Shown here: piece by piece, positions 26,704-36,391 of the stretch
How the letters are laid out: the number at the start of each line of letters is the position of its first letter
Position numbering within the stretch: position 1 is the first letter of the stretch
Source: Bradyrhizobium sp. RD5-C2
GTDB taxonomy: Bacteria; Pseudomonadota; Alphaproteobacteria; Rhizobiales; Xanthobacteraceae
Length of the DNA: 64,000 nt
Assembly (NCBI RefSeq): GCF_019972155.1
Contig: NZ_BOVL01000005.1
Location: 464,882-528,881, forward strand
Reading direction: 5' to 3'
The notes under the pieces: model-generated
What the model was told of the DNA's origin: nothing
Seen by the model: the letters and a program-made list of their open reading frames with translations, nothing else
Databases searched by the model: none
Translations under genes and position numbers: made by a program

Positions 26704-28092
26704 GTGAACTCTTCACCATCTGCATCGCGACACGGCGATACCTCCGATCTGTTCGATCAGTCCGGCCTGAGCGACCTTGCGCAGCGTCTGGTCGAGGCCG
26801 CAAAGCGCGCCGGCGCCGATGCCGCCGATGCCATCGCGGTGCGCGGCGTCTCGCAAGGCGTCGAAGTCCGCGATGGCCGCGTCGAGGAAACCGAGCGCTC
26901 CGAAGGCGATGATGTCGGGCTTCGGGTGTTCGTCGGCCAGCGCCAGGCGGTGGTGTCGACCAATGACGTCAGCGGCGACGGGATTGCAAAGCTCGCCGAG
27001 CGCGCGGTCGCGATGGCGCGCGTCGCGCCCGACGACAAATATGTCGGTCTGGCCGATCCCGCGCTCCATGCGCATGACTTCCCCGATCTCGATCTGCTCG
27101 ACCGCACCGTCCCGACCACGGCCGAACTCGAGCAGCGCGCCATCGAAGCGGAAGCTGCCGCGCTCGCGGTCAAGGGTGTCTCCAAGTCCGGCGGCGCGTC
27201 GGCCTCGACCGGGATCGGCGGCATGGTGCTGGTGACGTCGACCGGCTTCCACGGCTCGTATCTGCGCTCCAGCCACGGCATCTCGACGACGGCGATTTCC
27301 GGTGAGGGCACCGGCATGGAGCGCGACTATGATTTCACCAGCGCGCCGCATGCGTCCGATCTCGAGTCGCCCACGGCCGTTGGCCGCAAGGCCGGCGAGC
27401 GCGCGGTGGCGCGGGGAAATCCGCGCAAGGTCGAGACCTGCAAGGTGCCTGTGGTGTTCGACCCGCGGGTTGCGGGCTCGATCGTCGGCCATGTCGTCGG
27501 CGCGATCAACGGCGCCTCGATCGCGCGCAAGACCAGCTTCCTGAAGGACAAGCTCGGCGAGCAGCTGTTCTCCAGGGATATCCGCATCATCGACGATCCC
27601 TTGCGCGTGCGTGGCCTGCGCTCGCAGACCTTCGACGCCGAGGGCGTCAAGGTGAAGAAGATCGCGCTGATCGACGAAGGCGTGCTGACCACCTGGGTGC
27701 TGGACTCCGCGACCGCGCGCGAGCTCGGCCTGGTCACGACTGGGCATGCGCATCGCGGCGTGTCGTCCTCGCCGTCGCCCGGAACATACAATCTGCATCT
27801 CGAGCCGGGTGCGGTGACGCCGAAGGAGCTGATCTCCGACATCAAGCAGGGCTTCTATGTCACCGACCTGATCGGCTCCGGCGTCAACGGCGTGACCGGC
27901 GATTACAGCCGCGGCGCCTCCGGCTTCTGGATCGAGAATGGCGAGATCACCTACCCGGTCAGCGAGGTGACCATCGCCGGACACCTGCTGCCGATGTTCA
28001 AGTCGCTGGTTGCCGCCAACGATCTGGAATTCCGCTACGGCGTCAATTCGCCGACGCTGCGCATCGAGGGCCTGACGCTTGGCGGACGCTGA
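26704..28092 (+). CDS. pmbA: TldD/PmbA family metallopeptidase subunit
   Basis: A 462-residue protein from a GTG at 26704. TldE/PmbA features include GVSQGVEVRDGRVEETERSEG, RVFVGQRQAVVSTND, PVVFDPRVAGSIVGHVVGAI, and the C-terminal SGVNGVTGDYSRGASGFWIENG. PmbA (TldE) pairs with TldD; the zinc site is in TldD, which is not in this window. In E. coli the pair matures microcin B17. It is the first gene of a run leading into Kdo/lipid A genes, and its stop overlaps the start of cysQ by 14 bases. Confidence 0.93.
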   Translation: MNSSPSASRHGDTSDLFDQSGLSDLAQRLVEAAKRAGADAADAIAVRGVSQGVEVRDGRVEETERSEGDDVGLRVFVGQRQAVVSTNDVSGDGIAKLAERAVAMARVAPDDKYVGLADPALHAHDFPDLDLLDRTVPTTAELEQRAIEAEAAALAVKGVSKSGGASASTGIGGMVLVTSTGFHGSYLRSSHGISTTAISGEGTGMERDYDFTSAPHASDLESPTAVGRKAGERAVARGNPRKVETCKVPVVFDPRVAGSIVGHVVGAINGASIARKTSFLKDKLGEQLFSRDIRIIDDPLRVRGLRSQTFDAEGVKVKKIALIDEGVLTTWVLDSATARELGLVTTGHAHRGVSSSPSPGTYNLHLEPGAVTPKELISDIKQGFYVTDLIGSGVNGVTGDYSRGASGFWIENGEITYPVSEVTIAGHLLPMFKSLVAANDLEFRYGVNSPTLRIEGLTLGGR

Positions 28093-28888
28093 TACGGACG
28101 ACTGGACCAAGGCGCGCGACGCCGCCTTGCTGACCAGATCGGTGCAGGAGGCGGGCCGGCTCGCATTGTCGCTGTTCCGCACCGAATTGAAGAACTGGAT
28201 CAAGGGCGCGTCCTCGCCGGTCTCAGAGGCCGACATCGCCGTCAACGACTTGCTGGAGCAGCAGCTGCGCTCGGCGACGCCGGGTTACGGCTGGCTGTCG
28301 GAAGAGAGCGCCGACAACGCGACCCGGCTCGACCGACGCTTCACCTGGATCGTCGATCCGATCGACGGCACCCGTGCCTATCTCGCCGGCCGCGAGGACT
28401 GGTGCGTCAGTGTGGCGCTGGTTGAAAATGCATCGCCGGTGCTCGCGGCGGTGTATGCGCCGGTGACCGAGGAATTCTTCTTCGCCGCCCGCGGCCAGGG
28501 CGCCACCCTGAACGACAGCGGCGTGCATGCAACCGCGGGCACGGAGTTCGATTTTCCCCGCATGGCCGGACCGAAGCCGCTGGTGCAGCGGCTCAGCCCG
28601 ACATCGGACGAGATCACGCTGTTTCCTCGGATCGGATCGCTGGCCCTGCGGTTGTGCCGCGTAGCACAAGGTCGACTTGACGCCGCCTTTGCCGGCGGGC
28701 AAAGCCGCGACTGGGATCTTGCCGCCGCGAATTTGATCGTGCAGGAAGCGGGTGGTAAGATGACCGCGCTCTCGGGGGAAGCGATTGAGTACAATCGCCG
28801 GGAGGTGACGCATGGGGTGCTGGTGGCAGCAGGACGCGAACGTCATGCACGCATTGTCGAGCATTTTCGCAACCGTCCTTTGCCGTGA
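28079..28888 (+). CDS. cysQ: 3'(2'),5'-bisphosphate nucleotidase, inositol monophosphatase family
   Basis: A 269-residue protein from a TTG inside the end of pmbA, with GAGGG eight bases upstream. Inositol monophosphatase family motifs are present: LSEESADN near residue 80, the metal-binding DPIDGTRAY near 97, and WDLAAANLIVQEAGG near 215. The DPIDGT and WDLAA context and length match CysQ-like enzymes that recycle 3'-phosphoadenosine 5'-phosphate; a plain inositol phosphatase is the alternative. Translation is coupled to pmbA. Confidence 0.88.
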   Translation: MADADTDDWTKARDAALLTRSVQEAGRLALSLFRTELKNWIKGASSPVSEADIAVNDLLEQQLRSATPGYGWLSEESADNATRLDRRFTWIVDPIDGTRAYLAGREDWCVSVALVENASPVLAAVYAPVTEEFFFAARGQGATLNDSGVHATAGTEFDFPRMAGPKPLVQRLSPTSDEITLFPRIGSLALRLCRVAQGRLDAAFAGGQSRDWDLAAANLIVQEAGGKMTALSGEAIEYNRREVTHGVLVAAGRERHARIVEHFRNRPLP

Positions 28889-29000
28889 GGCCCCGCCGAT
28901 CCGCTCCGCGTTTCCGATTGTGACGACCAGACTTGTTACGACAGACCTGTGACGGCCACGACTTCATTTGCTTGCCGGGCATCTCGTTAGGAAAACCATC

Positions 29001-29249
29001 ATGTCAGACAATGCCCAGCCACAGCTGCTTCACCTCGTGATCGGCGGCGAGTTGACCGATCTCGAGCACAACACCTTCAAGAATCTGGACGAAGTCGAGA
29101 TCGTCGGCGTCTACCCGAACTATGCGACCGCCTATGCGGCCTGGAAGGCGAAGGCGCAGGCGACCGTGGACAACGCCCAGATGCGCTATTTCGTTGTTCA
29201 CCTCCACCGGTTGCTCGATCCCGAGCAGGACACAAAGCACTCCCATTGA
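29001..29249 (+). CDS. DUF4170 small protein
   Basis: An 82-residue protein from the ATG of MSDNAQPQLLHLVIGG, preceded by AGGAAAA. The pattern LTDLEHNTFKNLDEVEIVGVYPNYATAYAAWKAKAQATVDNA matches DUF4170, a short family frequent next to kdtA/waaA in rhizobia. Its stop (TGA) overlaps the TTG start of the next gene, so the two are coupled. Function unknown but its position suggests a link to Kdo or lipid A synthesis. Confidence 0.88.
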   Translation: MSDNAQPQLLHLVIGGELTDLEHNTFKNLDEVEIVGVYPNYATAYAAWKAKAQATVDNAQMRYFVVHLHRLLDPEQDTKHSH

Positions 29250-29959
29250 AACGACTATTTCGCGATCTGCTGCGCAGCGGCTTCGTGCAGCGCGCGCTGG
29301 GTGTGCTTGCGGCCGAATATCTGCGGCTGGTGTGGTACACCAACCGCTTCATCTATCAGCCGCATGACGTCTACGGGATCGTCGAGCCCTTGATGCCGGC
29401 GATCTTCGTGTTCTGGCACGGCCAGCACTTCATGACGCCGTTCATCAAGACCAAGGACAGCTACCGCGCCAAGGTCCTGATCTCGCGCCACCGCGACGGT
29501 GAGTTCAACGCCCTGGCGGTCGAGCGGCTCGGCATCGGCACGATCAGGGGTTCCGGCGATCATTCCGGCGCGTTCCATCGCAAGGGCGGCGTCGGCGCCT
29601 TCCTGGAGATGGTCCGGACGCTGGAAGACGGCTGCAACATGGCGACCACGGCCGACGTGCCGAAGCGGGCGCGGGTGGCGGGCCTCGGGGCCATCATGCT
29701 GGCGCGGGAAACCGGCCGGCCGATCATCCCCTTTGCGATGGTCACCAGCCGATTCATTCGGTTGAAAAACTGGGATTCCACGACCATCAATTTGCCATTC
29801 GGGCGCGGCGCAGTGGTAGGTATTGAGCCGGTCTATGTGCCGCCCGATGCCGATGCCGCGACGATGGAAAAGCTTCGGCAGCACGTGGAGAATCTGCTCA
29901 ACGAAGCGACCCGGCGCGCCTATGCAGCCGTCGGGCGGCCGGAGGCCACGCTTGGCTAG
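29246..29959 (+). CDS. DUF374 lysophospholipid acyltransferase-like protein
   Basis: A 237-residue protein from a TTG overlapping the upstream stop. DUF374 features are MPAIFVFWHGQHFM, SRHRDGEFNALAVERLGIGTIRGSG, and ARETGRPIIPFAMV, a distant PlsC-like acyltransferase fold in which WHGQH takes the place of the HxxxxD region. Related proteins sit next to waaA in many alphaproteobacteria and are thought to act on lipid A or inner-membrane lipids. It is translationally linked to the genes on both sides. Confidence 0.88.
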   Translation: MKRLFRDLLRSGFVQRALGVLAAEYLRLVWYTNRFIYQPHDVYGIVEPLMPAIFVFWHGQHFMTPFIKTKDSYRAKVLISRHRDGEFNALAVERLGIGTIRGSGDHSGAFHRKGGVGAFLEMVRTLEDGCNMATTADVPKRARVAGLGAIMLARETGRPIIPFAMVTSRFIRLKNWDSTTINLPFGRGAVVGIEPVYVPPDADAATMEKLRQHVENLLNEATRRAYAAVGRPEATLG

Positions 29960-29969
29960 CTCGCTACCG

Positions 29970-31256
29970 ATGACGTTGCGTGTCTACCGCAAGCTGTCGT
30001 CCGCGATGGTGCCGCTCGCGCCTGCGCTGATCAAGCGGCGGCTCAAGCTCGGCAAGGAAGATCCCGAACGCGTCGGCGAGCGGCGCGGCATGAGCGCCGA
30101 TACCAGGCCGCAGGGACCGCTGGTGTGGATACACGGCGCGAGCGTCGGCGAGGTGCTGGCGGCGGTCGGGCTGATCGAGCGGCTGCGCGCGCTCAATCTG
30201 CGCATCCTGCTCACGTCAGGGACGGTGACGTCGGCCGCGATTGTCGCCAAGCGTTTTCCGCCCGATGTGATCCATCAATACGTCCCGTATGACTCGCCGC
30301 GCTATGTCGCGCGCTTCCTCGATCACTGGCGTCCGTCGCTGGCGCTGTTCATCGAGTCCGACCTGTGGCCGAACCTGATCCTGTCGAGCGCCGCGCGGCG
30401 GCTGCCGATGGTCTTGATCAACGGGCGGATGTCGCAGCGCTCGTTCCCGCGCTGGCGCCGGGTCTCCAACACCATCGGGGCGTTGCTCGGACGGTTCGAC
30501 ATCTGCCTCGCGCAATCGAAGACCGATGCCGAACGTTTTGCCGCGCTCGGCAGCCCCAATGTCATGGTCACCGGCAACCTCAAGCTCGACGTCGCGGCGC
30601 CGCCGGCCGATCCCGCCAAGCTGGAGCGGCTGATGTCGGTGACGCGCGGCCGCGCCATCGTGGTTGCCGCGTCCACCCATCCCGGCGAGGAAGAGCTCCT
30701 GATCGAGGCGCACAAATCGCTCGCCGGATTCTTCCCCGGGCTGCTCACGGTGATCGTGCCGCGGCATGCCGCGCGCGGCGAGGCGGTGGCGCGGCTCGTG
30801 ACTGAGGCGGGCCTGCGCCCCGCCTTGCGCTCGCACGAGGATCTGCCGGTCGCGACAACAGATATCTATGTCGCGGACACGATGGGCGAGCTCGGCCTGT
30901 TCTATCGGTTGGCGCCAATCGTGTTCATGGGCGGCTCGCTGGTCGCGCATGGCGGCCAGAACCCGATCGAGGCGATCAAGCTCGGCGCTGCGATCGTGCA
31001 CGGCCCGCACGTCTTCAATTTCACCGAAGTCTATGACACGCTCGATCGTGCCGGCGGCGCGCGGCGTACCGACGATCTGGAGGCGCTGGTCAAGCAGCTC
31101 GGCCAGTTCCTCGCCGATCCCGCGGCGCGCGATACGTCGCTTGCGGCCTCCGAGCGCGTCGTCGAACAGCTCGGTGGTGCGCTGGAGCGCACGGTGACCG
31201 CTCTCGAGCCCTATCTGTTGCAGCTGCAGCTCGAGATGGGAGCCGCCAATGCGTGA
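29970..31256 (+). CDS. waaA: 3-deoxy-D-manno-octulosonic acid transferase
   Basis: A 428-residue GT30 protein. The best start is the ATG of MTLRVYRKLSS; an in-frame TTG 18 bases earlier would overlap the previous gene. Kdo transferase signs are PLVWIHGASVGEVLAAVGLIE, SDLWPNLIL, INGRMSQRSFPRW, ASTHPGEEE and the donor-binding GGSLVAHGGQNPIEA. It adds Kdo to lipid IVA at the inner membrane. The stop overlaps the lpxK start by eight bases. Confidence 0.95.
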   Translation: MTLRVYRKLSSAMVPLAPALIKRRLKLGKEDPERVGERRGMSADTRPQGPLVWIHGASVGEVLAAVGLIERLRALNLRILLTSGTVTSAAIVAKRFPPDVIHQYVPYDSPRYVARFLDHWRPSLALFIESDLWPNLILSSAARRLPMVLINGRMSQRSFPRWRRVSNTIGALLGRFDICLAQSKTDAERFAALGSPNVMVTGNLKLDVAAPPADPAKLERLMSVTRGRAIVVAASTHPGEEELLIEAHKSLAGFFPGLLTVIVPRHAARGEAVARLVTEAGLRPALRSHEDLPVATTDIYVADTMGELGLFYRLAPIVFMGGSLVAHGGQNPIEAIKLGAAIVHGPHVFNFTEVYDTLDRAGGARRTDDLEALVKQLGQFLADPAARDTSLAASERVVEQLGGALERTVTALEPYLLQLQLEMGAANA

Positions 31257-32271
31257 GCCGGCCTTCTGGCACCGGCCATCGTCTTGGACATCGCAACTGT
31301 TGAGACCGCTTGCCGCGCTCTATGGCGCGGTGGCCGCGCGGCGGATGCAGCACTCCGGCGTCGATGCCGGCATTCCTGTGATCTGCGTCGGCAACTACCA
31401 TGTCGGCGGCGCCGGCAAGACGCCGACGGTGCTGGCGCTGGCGAAACTGCTGCGCGAGCTCGACGAGCGGCCGGTGGTGCTCAGCCGCGGCTATGGCGGC
31501 CGGCTTGCCGGGCCGGCCAAGGTCGATCGTGACAGTCATACGGCGGCCGATATCGGCGACGAGCCGCTGATGATGGCGGCGACCTTGCCGGTCGTGGTGT
31601 CGCGTGACCGTGCCGCCGGCCTGGCGCTGGCGCGCGCACAGAACGCAAGCGTGATCCTGATGGATGACGGCTTCCAGAATCCATCCGTACTCAAGGACAC
31701 CTGCCTGATCGTGATCGACGGTACGCGTGGCGTCGGCAATGGCCGCGTCATTCCGGCAGGACCGTTGCGCGCGCCACTGTCGCCGCAGCTGGAACGCACC
31801 GACGCGCTGATCGTGGTCGGCGAGGGAAGCGGCGCGAAGAAGATCGCGGCCGATCTCGCGGCCCGTGGCAAGCCGATATTGTTGGCGCATCTGAGGCCAG
31901 ATGAGGCCTCATTGAGTGCGTTGCGCGATCAGCGCGTACTCGCCTTCGCCGGCATCGGCGATCCCGCGCGCTTCTTCAACACGCTGCGCGCAAGCGGCGT
32001 CGACGTCGTGCGCAACACGGCTTTCCCCGATCATCACACCTTCACCAAGGATGAGATCGAACAGCTCGTCGCCGACGCGCGAAGCGACGCCTTGACGCTG
32101 GTGACGACGGAAAAGGATCTGGCGCGGTTGCGTGGTCCGGCCGGGAGGCCGGCCGGGGCACAGGCGATCGTGCCGTTCGCGGTGACGCTGCAATTCGAGG
32201 ATGCTGCCGCGCTGCGGCGGCTGGTGAGCGATCAGCTGTTCAAGGCACGGAACAGGAGGCTGCGCGCATGA
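31249..32271 (+). CDS. lpxK: Tetraacyldisaccharide 4'-kinase
   Basis: A 340-residue protein of typical LpxK length. The P-loop is in CVGNYHVGGAGKTPTV near residues 45-60, followed by VLSRGYGGRL. The catalytic-acid region is in VILMDDGFQNPSV. VTTEKDLARL and AFAGIGDPARFF are also typical. It phosphorylates the 4' position of the lipid A precursor at the inner membrane. It closes the waaA-lpxK pair and is convergent with the DUF2093 gene. Confidence 0.95.
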   Translation: MREPAFWHRPSSWTSQLLRPLAALYGAVAARRMQHSGVDAGIPVICVGNYHVGGAGKTPTVLALAKLLRELDERPVVLSRGYGGRLAGPAKVDRDSHTAADIGDEPLMMAATLPVVVSRDRAAGLALARAQNASVILMDDGFQNPSVLKDTCLIVIDGTRGVGNGRVIPAGPLRAPLSPQLERTDALIVVGEGSGAKKIAADLAARGKPILLAHLRPDEASLSALRDQRVLAFAGIGDPARFFNTLRASGVDVVRNTAFPDHHTFTKDEIEQLVADARSDALTLVTTEKDLARLRGPAGRPAGAQAIVPFAVTLQFEDAAALRRLVSDQLFKARNRRLRA

Positions 32272-32285
32272 GCCCGGTCTTGAGC

Positions 32286-32513
32286 TTAAGCCTGCGGCTT
32301 GAGCACGCCGGGATGATGGCGCTGCAGCACGGCGGTCGGGGTGGCGTAGGCCTCCTGCAGGTCGACGCTCCAGTATTTCAGCTCGTCGAGCGGGATCCGG
32401 ACGTCGGTGATGGCACAACGCACAAAGGTGCCGGGCGAGATCACGCGGAAATCGCCGTCGAGATATTGCACCTGCGCTTCGCCATGGCCCGAGGGACCGA
32501 ACTTGTTCAGCAC
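32286..32513 (-). CDS. DUF2093 small protein
   Basis: A 75-residue protein beginning MLNKFGPSGHGEAQVQYLDG. The sequence DFRVISPGTFVRCAITDVRIPLDELKYWSVDLQEAY matches DUF2093, a short alphaproteobacterial family often placed next to lpxK. Function unknown. It is convergent with lpxK, 14 bases from its stop. Confidence 0.9.
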   Translation of the reverse strand: MLNKFGPSGHGEAQVQYLDGDFRVISPGTFVRCAITDVRIPLDELKYWSVDLQEAYATPTAVLQRHHPGVLKPQA

Positions 32514-32698
32514 GTTTGAGCTCTCCGCCTTGCCCCCGATGAGGCCCTTAAATGTTCATGAAGCCGTCTATCACAGATAGGGGGTCATGTCCGCCCATTA
32601 AACCACCGACTTGTGATGATTTGGCGGCAGACGTGCATGGTAGCGTTGCAGGCGTGGTCCGCTGTGTTTACAGCGCCATAACGAGCCGGCCGGATCGG

Positions 32699-33532
32699 AT
32701 GCGCCTCAAGTCAGTTTTCATGTGCCTCGCCATGCTTGCCGCGCCGGCCGCGGCCGCGGCGCCGCTTCCGGCTCCGCATCAGGTCGAAATTCCCGAAGGC
32801 AATATCACGCTGCACGCGCAGCTCTACCGGCCCGACGGCGATGGCCCGTTCCCGACGGTCATCGCGCTGCATGGCTGCGGCGGTCTTGCCGGCCGTTCCG
32901 AGGCGGTCCTGCCGCGCTATCGCGACTGGGCCGAGCAACTGCTCACGTCAGGCCATGCGGTGCTGCTGCCGGACAGCTACGGCTCGCGCGAGCTCGGGCC
33001 ACAGTGCCGCATCAAGGAGCATCAGGTCCAGACCCGCCGTGCGCGGGTTGCCGATATCAACGCCGCGCGGCAATGGCTGGTGCAGCAGAAATGGGTGGCG
33101 AAGAGCCGCATCAGCCTGATCGGCTGGGGTAACGGCGCGGCCGCGTTGCTGTGGGCGGTGCGGCCGCAGATGTGGTCGCGCAATGTCGAGCCGGACTTCC
33201 GCTCGGCGGTCGCGTTCTATCCGGATTGCCGCACCTCGTCCGGCCTCGGCTGGAGCGCGCGGGTGCCGACGCTGGTCCTGATCGGCGCGCGCGACGACGT
33301 GACGTCGTCGTCGGCCTGCCACCAGATGGTGGACGGCGCGCGCGGCCGCAGCGCGCTGGCGCGGATCGTGGTCTATCCCGAGGCCTATCACGATTTCGAC
33401 CGCGCCAACCTGCCGCTGCATGCGGTCGCGGCCTCGTCCGATGTCGACATCACCGAGCCCGGTCACGTCGGCACCGATGCGAGTGCGCGCAAGGACGCGC
33501 AGAAGCAAGTTGCCGAGTGGCTGGCGCGCTAA
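32699..33532 (+). CDS. Exported dienelactone-hydrolase-like protein lacking the catalytic nucleophile
   Basis: A 277-residue protein starting [13 protein letters not shown], with a signal peptide cleaved near AAAAAP. The alpha/beta-hydrolase fold is clear: [53 protein letters not shown] and [10 protein letters not shown]. The likely acid (Asp199/200) and base (His231) are present. The nucleophile elbow reads G-W-Gly144-N-G where the family has Ser or Cys, and Gly144 is a GGT codon, one base from Ser AGT. It may be a pseudoenzyme. It ends four bases into the convergent xseA. Confidence 0.85.
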   Translation: MRLKSVFMCLAMLAAPAAAAAPLPAPHQVEIPEGNITLHAQLYRPDGDGPFPTVIALHGCGGLAGRSEAVLPRYRDWAEQLLTSGHAVLLPDSYGSRELGPQCRIKEHQVQTRRARVADINAARQWLVQQKWVAKSRISLIGWGNGAAALLWAVRPQMWSRNVEPDFRSAVAFYPDCRTSSGLGWSARVPTLVLIGARDDVTSSSACHQMVDGARGRSALARIVVYPEAYHDFDRANLPLHAVAASSDVDITEPGHVGTDASARKDAQKQVAEWLAR

Positions 33533-35148
33533 AACAAACTGCCCTGATCGATCGGCTTGGTGACGCGCTTCGGCGCCGCCGGTTTCGCCTCACGCGGCTT
33601 CGGCTGGCTCTCGGGCGTCGCCGTCGCCTCGGGCTGGTCGGCATTGGTGGTGGCGGCGACGCGGCCGTCGGCGAACTCGATCGACAAATTGGCGTTGGGG
33701 CCGACCGCCGCGGCTGAATGCAGTGCGTGTCCCTGCGCGTCGCGCACCAGCGCAAAGCCGCGCGCCAGCACGCCGCGATAGGACAGCGCCGACAGCAACT
33801 GGCTGCGATGGGCGACCCGCGCCTCGAGCCGCTGCATCGTCGTCAGCAGCGCGCGGCGGGCGCGTTCGGCGAGGCGGTGGGTGCGCTCGAGATCGCGTGC
33901 GATCGCGTTGCGCTGGGCCTTGGCGTTGGCGAGCTTCGAGGCCTTGAGCCGGATCTCGAGCCCGCTGAAGCGCTCGCGCCTGCGATGCAGCAGCGCACGT
34001 GCCGACAGCGCGATGCGTTCGCCCGAGACGGTTAGCCGCTGCCTTGCATGCGCGACCTGGCCGCGCAGCACGCCGATGGTGAGGCGTGAGCTCGACGCGG
34101 CAAAGCGGCGGAAATGCGCGTGCGTATTGGCCTTCAGCCCGCGTGGCAGCCCGGCGGCAAGATGATCGAGCCGCTGCCGCGGGATCGCCAGCAGTTCGTT
34201 CGCCGCCGGCAGCGCACGCGCCGCGGCACGCAGCTCGTTGCGGCGGGCCTCCTGGCTGCGCTGCCAGCACACCATGGTGCGGCGGGCGAGTCCCTGAACC
34301 TCGACGAACAGCTCGCTGCGCACCGGCACCGCCATCTCGGCGGCGGCGGTCGGCGTCGGCGCGCGCTTGTCGGCGACGAAGTCGATCAGCGTGATGTCGG
34401 TCTCGTGGCCGACCGCCGAGATCAGCGGGATGTGGCTCTCAGCCGCGGCGCGGACCACGATCTCCTCGTTGAACGACCACAAATCCTCCAGCGAGCCGCC
34501 GCCGCGCGCGACGATCAACAGATCGGGCCGCGGGATCCGGCCGCCCTCCGGCAGCGCGTTGAAGCCGCGGATCGCGGCCGCGACCTGCTCGGCCGAGCCG
34601 TCGCCCTGCACCTTGACCGGCCAGACCAGCACGCGGCGGGGGAAGCGGTCCTCCAGCCGATGCAGGATGTCGCGGATCACCGCGCCGGTCGGCGAGGTGA
34701 CGACGCCGATCACCTCGGGCAGCCACGGCAAAAGCTGCTTGCGGGCCTCGTCGAACAGGCCTTCGGCCGCGAGCTTCTTCTTGCGCTCCTCCATCAGCGC
34801 CATCAGCGCGCCGACGCCGGCGGGCTCCAGGGAGTCGATGACGATCTGGTACTTCGAGGAGTTCGGATAGGTGGTCAGCTTGCCGGTGGCGATGACCTCG
34901 AGCCCTTCCTGCGGCTTGAAGCGCATCCTCGCGTGGGCAAACTTCCAGATCACCGCCTCGATCTTGGCGCTCTCGTCCTTCAGGGCGAAATAGCAGTGGC
35001 CGGAGGAGTGCGGGCCGCGAAAGCCGGAGATCTCGCCGCGGACGCGGACATGGCCGAAGCGGTCCTCCACCGTCCGCTTCAGGGCGGAGGAGAGTTCCGA
35101 GACGGTGAACTCGGGCGCGTTGACGAGATTTGGCGCGGCAGCAGTCAT
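33529..35148 (-). CDS. xseA: Exodeoxyribonuclease VII large subunit
   Basis: A 539-residue protein. The N-terminal OB-fold is seen at [19 protein letters not shown] and [24 protein letters not shown]. The catalytic region includes [36 protein letters not shown] and [31 protein letters not shown] long helical coiled-coil tail follows. With XseB it degrades single-stranded DNA to oligonucleotides; xseB is not in this window. The C-terminus has an added Pro/Lys-rich tail. The stop overlaps the convergent hydrolase stop by four bases. Confidence 0.95.
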   Translation of the reverse strand: MTAAAPNLVNAPEFTVSELSSALKRTVEDRFGHVRVRGEISGFRGPHSSGHCYFALKDESAKIEAVIWKFAHARMRFKPQEGLEVIATGKLTTYPNSSKYQIVIDSLEPAGVGALMALMEERKKKLAAEGLFDEARKQLLPWLPEVIGVVTSPTGAVIRDILHRLEDRFPRRVLVWPVKVQGDGSAEQVAAAIRGFNALPEGGRIPRPDLLIVARGGGSLEDLWSFNEEIVVRAAAESHIPLISAVGHETDITLIDFVADKRAPTPTAAAEMAVPVRSELFVEVQGLARRTMVCWQRSQEARRNELRAAARALPAANELLAIPRQRLDHLAAGLPRGLKANTHAHFRRFAASSSRLTIGVLRGQVAHARQRLTVSGERIALSARALLHRRRERFSGLEIRLKASKLANAKAQRNAIARDLERTHRLAERARRALLTTMQRLEARVAHRSQLLSALSYRGVLARGFALVRDAQGHALHSAAAVGPNANLSIEFADGRVAATTNADQPEATATPESQPKPREAKPAAPKRVTKPIDQGSLF

Positions 35149-35236
35149 TTGCAGGTGATTCGGCTGTTTGTGAGCTTCAGCGCAACGTAGGGACTTTTGC
35201 CCGCCATCGCCAATGCGCGGGCTTGTTTGTCCATAT

Positions 35237-35253
35237 ACTCTGTGATACAGAGT
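35237..35253. promoter_or_regulatory. Candidate operator dyad upstream of the DUF2306 operon
   Basis: ACTCTGT, three bases, ACAGAGT, a perfect 7-bp inverted repeat, followed by a further CTCTGTAT half-site at 35256. It lies 45 bases before the first gene of an operon whose last gene is a winged-helix regulator. Confidence 0.55.
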
Positions 35254-35297
35254 TCTCTGTATTGAGAGGAATGGCGACCTGGCTGGAGGGCTGACCG

Positions 35298-35840
35298 ATG
35301 GTCCCGCAGTTGACGTTGGCGAGTTTCGTCCATTCCGCGGCAGGCGCGGTCCATGCCGTCGTGGCTGTCCTGTGCATCGGTGTCGGGCTGATCCAGTTCC
35401 TGCGTCCCAAGCGCGGCGCGGGCCACCGGGCGCGCGGCTATTTCTTCGTCTATGCCATGCTGGTCGCCGACGGGACCGCGATGCTGGTCTACCGGTTCAC
35501 CGGCGCTCTCAACTTGTTCCATGTCGGTGCGATCGTGAACTTCGCCTGCATCGTGGCGGCAATTGTTCCGCTGCTGCGCAGCCCGCGCCCGGCGAACTGG
35601 CGGCTGACCCACTACTATTTCATCTCGTGGTCCTACGTGTCGCTGATGTCGGCGGCGGCAACGGAAATCATGGCGCGTGTGCTGCCGCTGACGACGCGCG
35701 GGCAGGTCGGGCTGCTGGCATTGGTGCTGTCGATCATCACCATGACGATCGCCTATGTCCTGATCGGCAAATATCGTCCGGCAGCCGATGCCCCACCGGT
35801 TTCTTCCAGGGTCGCCGAACAAAATGGAGTGGCGTCATGA
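35298..35840 (+). CDS. DUF2306 membrane protein
   Basis: A 180-residue protein with about four to five membrane helices. DUF2306 features include the first helix with [46 protein letters not shown], and [23 protein letters not shown] with conserved His/Tyr in membrane context. Function unknown. It overlaps the next gene's start (ATGA), so they form an operon. Confidence 0.82.
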   Translation: MVPQLTLASFVHSAAGAVHAVVAVLCIGVGLIQFLRPKRGAGHRARGYFFVYAMLVADGTAMLVYRFTGALNLFHVGAIVNFACIVAAIVPLLRSPRPANWRLTHYYFISWSYVSLMSAAATEIMARVLPLTTRGQVGLLALVLSIITMTIAYVLIGKYRPAADAPPVSSRVAEQNGVAS

Positions 35841-36388
35841 TCGACAGCCAGCAGGCCAGCGCGGCGCTGAACGACATCAACGACGTCGTGCAGCGCGTCC
35901 GCCAATCGCGAATCTATCAGAACGCCAGTCTCATCATCGTCATGTGGGGCGTATTGGTGTTCGTGGGCTACCTCGCCAATTTCACATGGCCGCCGCAGGG
36001 CTATACGATCTGGGCCGTCGTCGATCTCATCGGAATCGCAGGCTCGATCGCAATTGCAGCATTCAGCGGCATCGGTCCGGGGGCGGGCGCCTTCGCGCTC
36101 CGGCTGCTGGTGGCGTTCCTGCTGTTCATCGCATTCGGCATTTTCTGTTCGGCGGTGCTCGGCCATTTCGGGCCGCGTCAGATGCTGGTGTTCTGGCCGC
36201 TATTCACGATGCTGTTCTATGCGCTCGCCGGCCTGTGGTTCGGCTACGCCTTCATCGTGATCGCGCTGTGCAGCAGCGCCTTGATCGTGACCGCCTACTT
36301 CTACGCCGGTCCGGCGCTGCTGCTGTGGATGGCGGTGGTGCATGGCGGTGCGCTGGTGCTCGGCGGCCTCTGGATGCGCCGGATCTGA
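35837..36388 (+). CDS. Membrane protein of unknown function (DUF2306 operon)
   Basis: A 183-residue protein starting [21 protein letters not shown], with a soluble helical N-terminus of about 30 residues and five or six membrane helices (IIVMWGVLVFVGYLANF, LIGIAGSIAIAAFSGIG, LLVAFLLFIAFGIFCSAVL and others). No recognised domain. It starts inside the stop of the DUF2306 gene and is followed three bases later by a winged-helix regulator gene, so the three genes likely act together. Confidence 0.82.
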   Translation: MIDSQQASAALNDINDVVQRVRQSRIYQNASLIIVMWGVLVFVGYLANFTWPPQGYTIWAVVDLIGIAGSIAIAAFSGIGPGAGAFALRLLVAFLLFIAFGIFCSAVLGHFGPRQMLVFWPLFTMLFYALAGLWFGYAFIVIALCSSALIVTAYFYAGPALLLWMAVVHGGALVLGGLWMRRI

Positions 36389-36391
36389 TCG

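Noticed and set aside
26713..28245. A 510-codon open frame antisense to pmbA
   Set aside because: Codon-bias shadow; no ribosome binding site and no domain.
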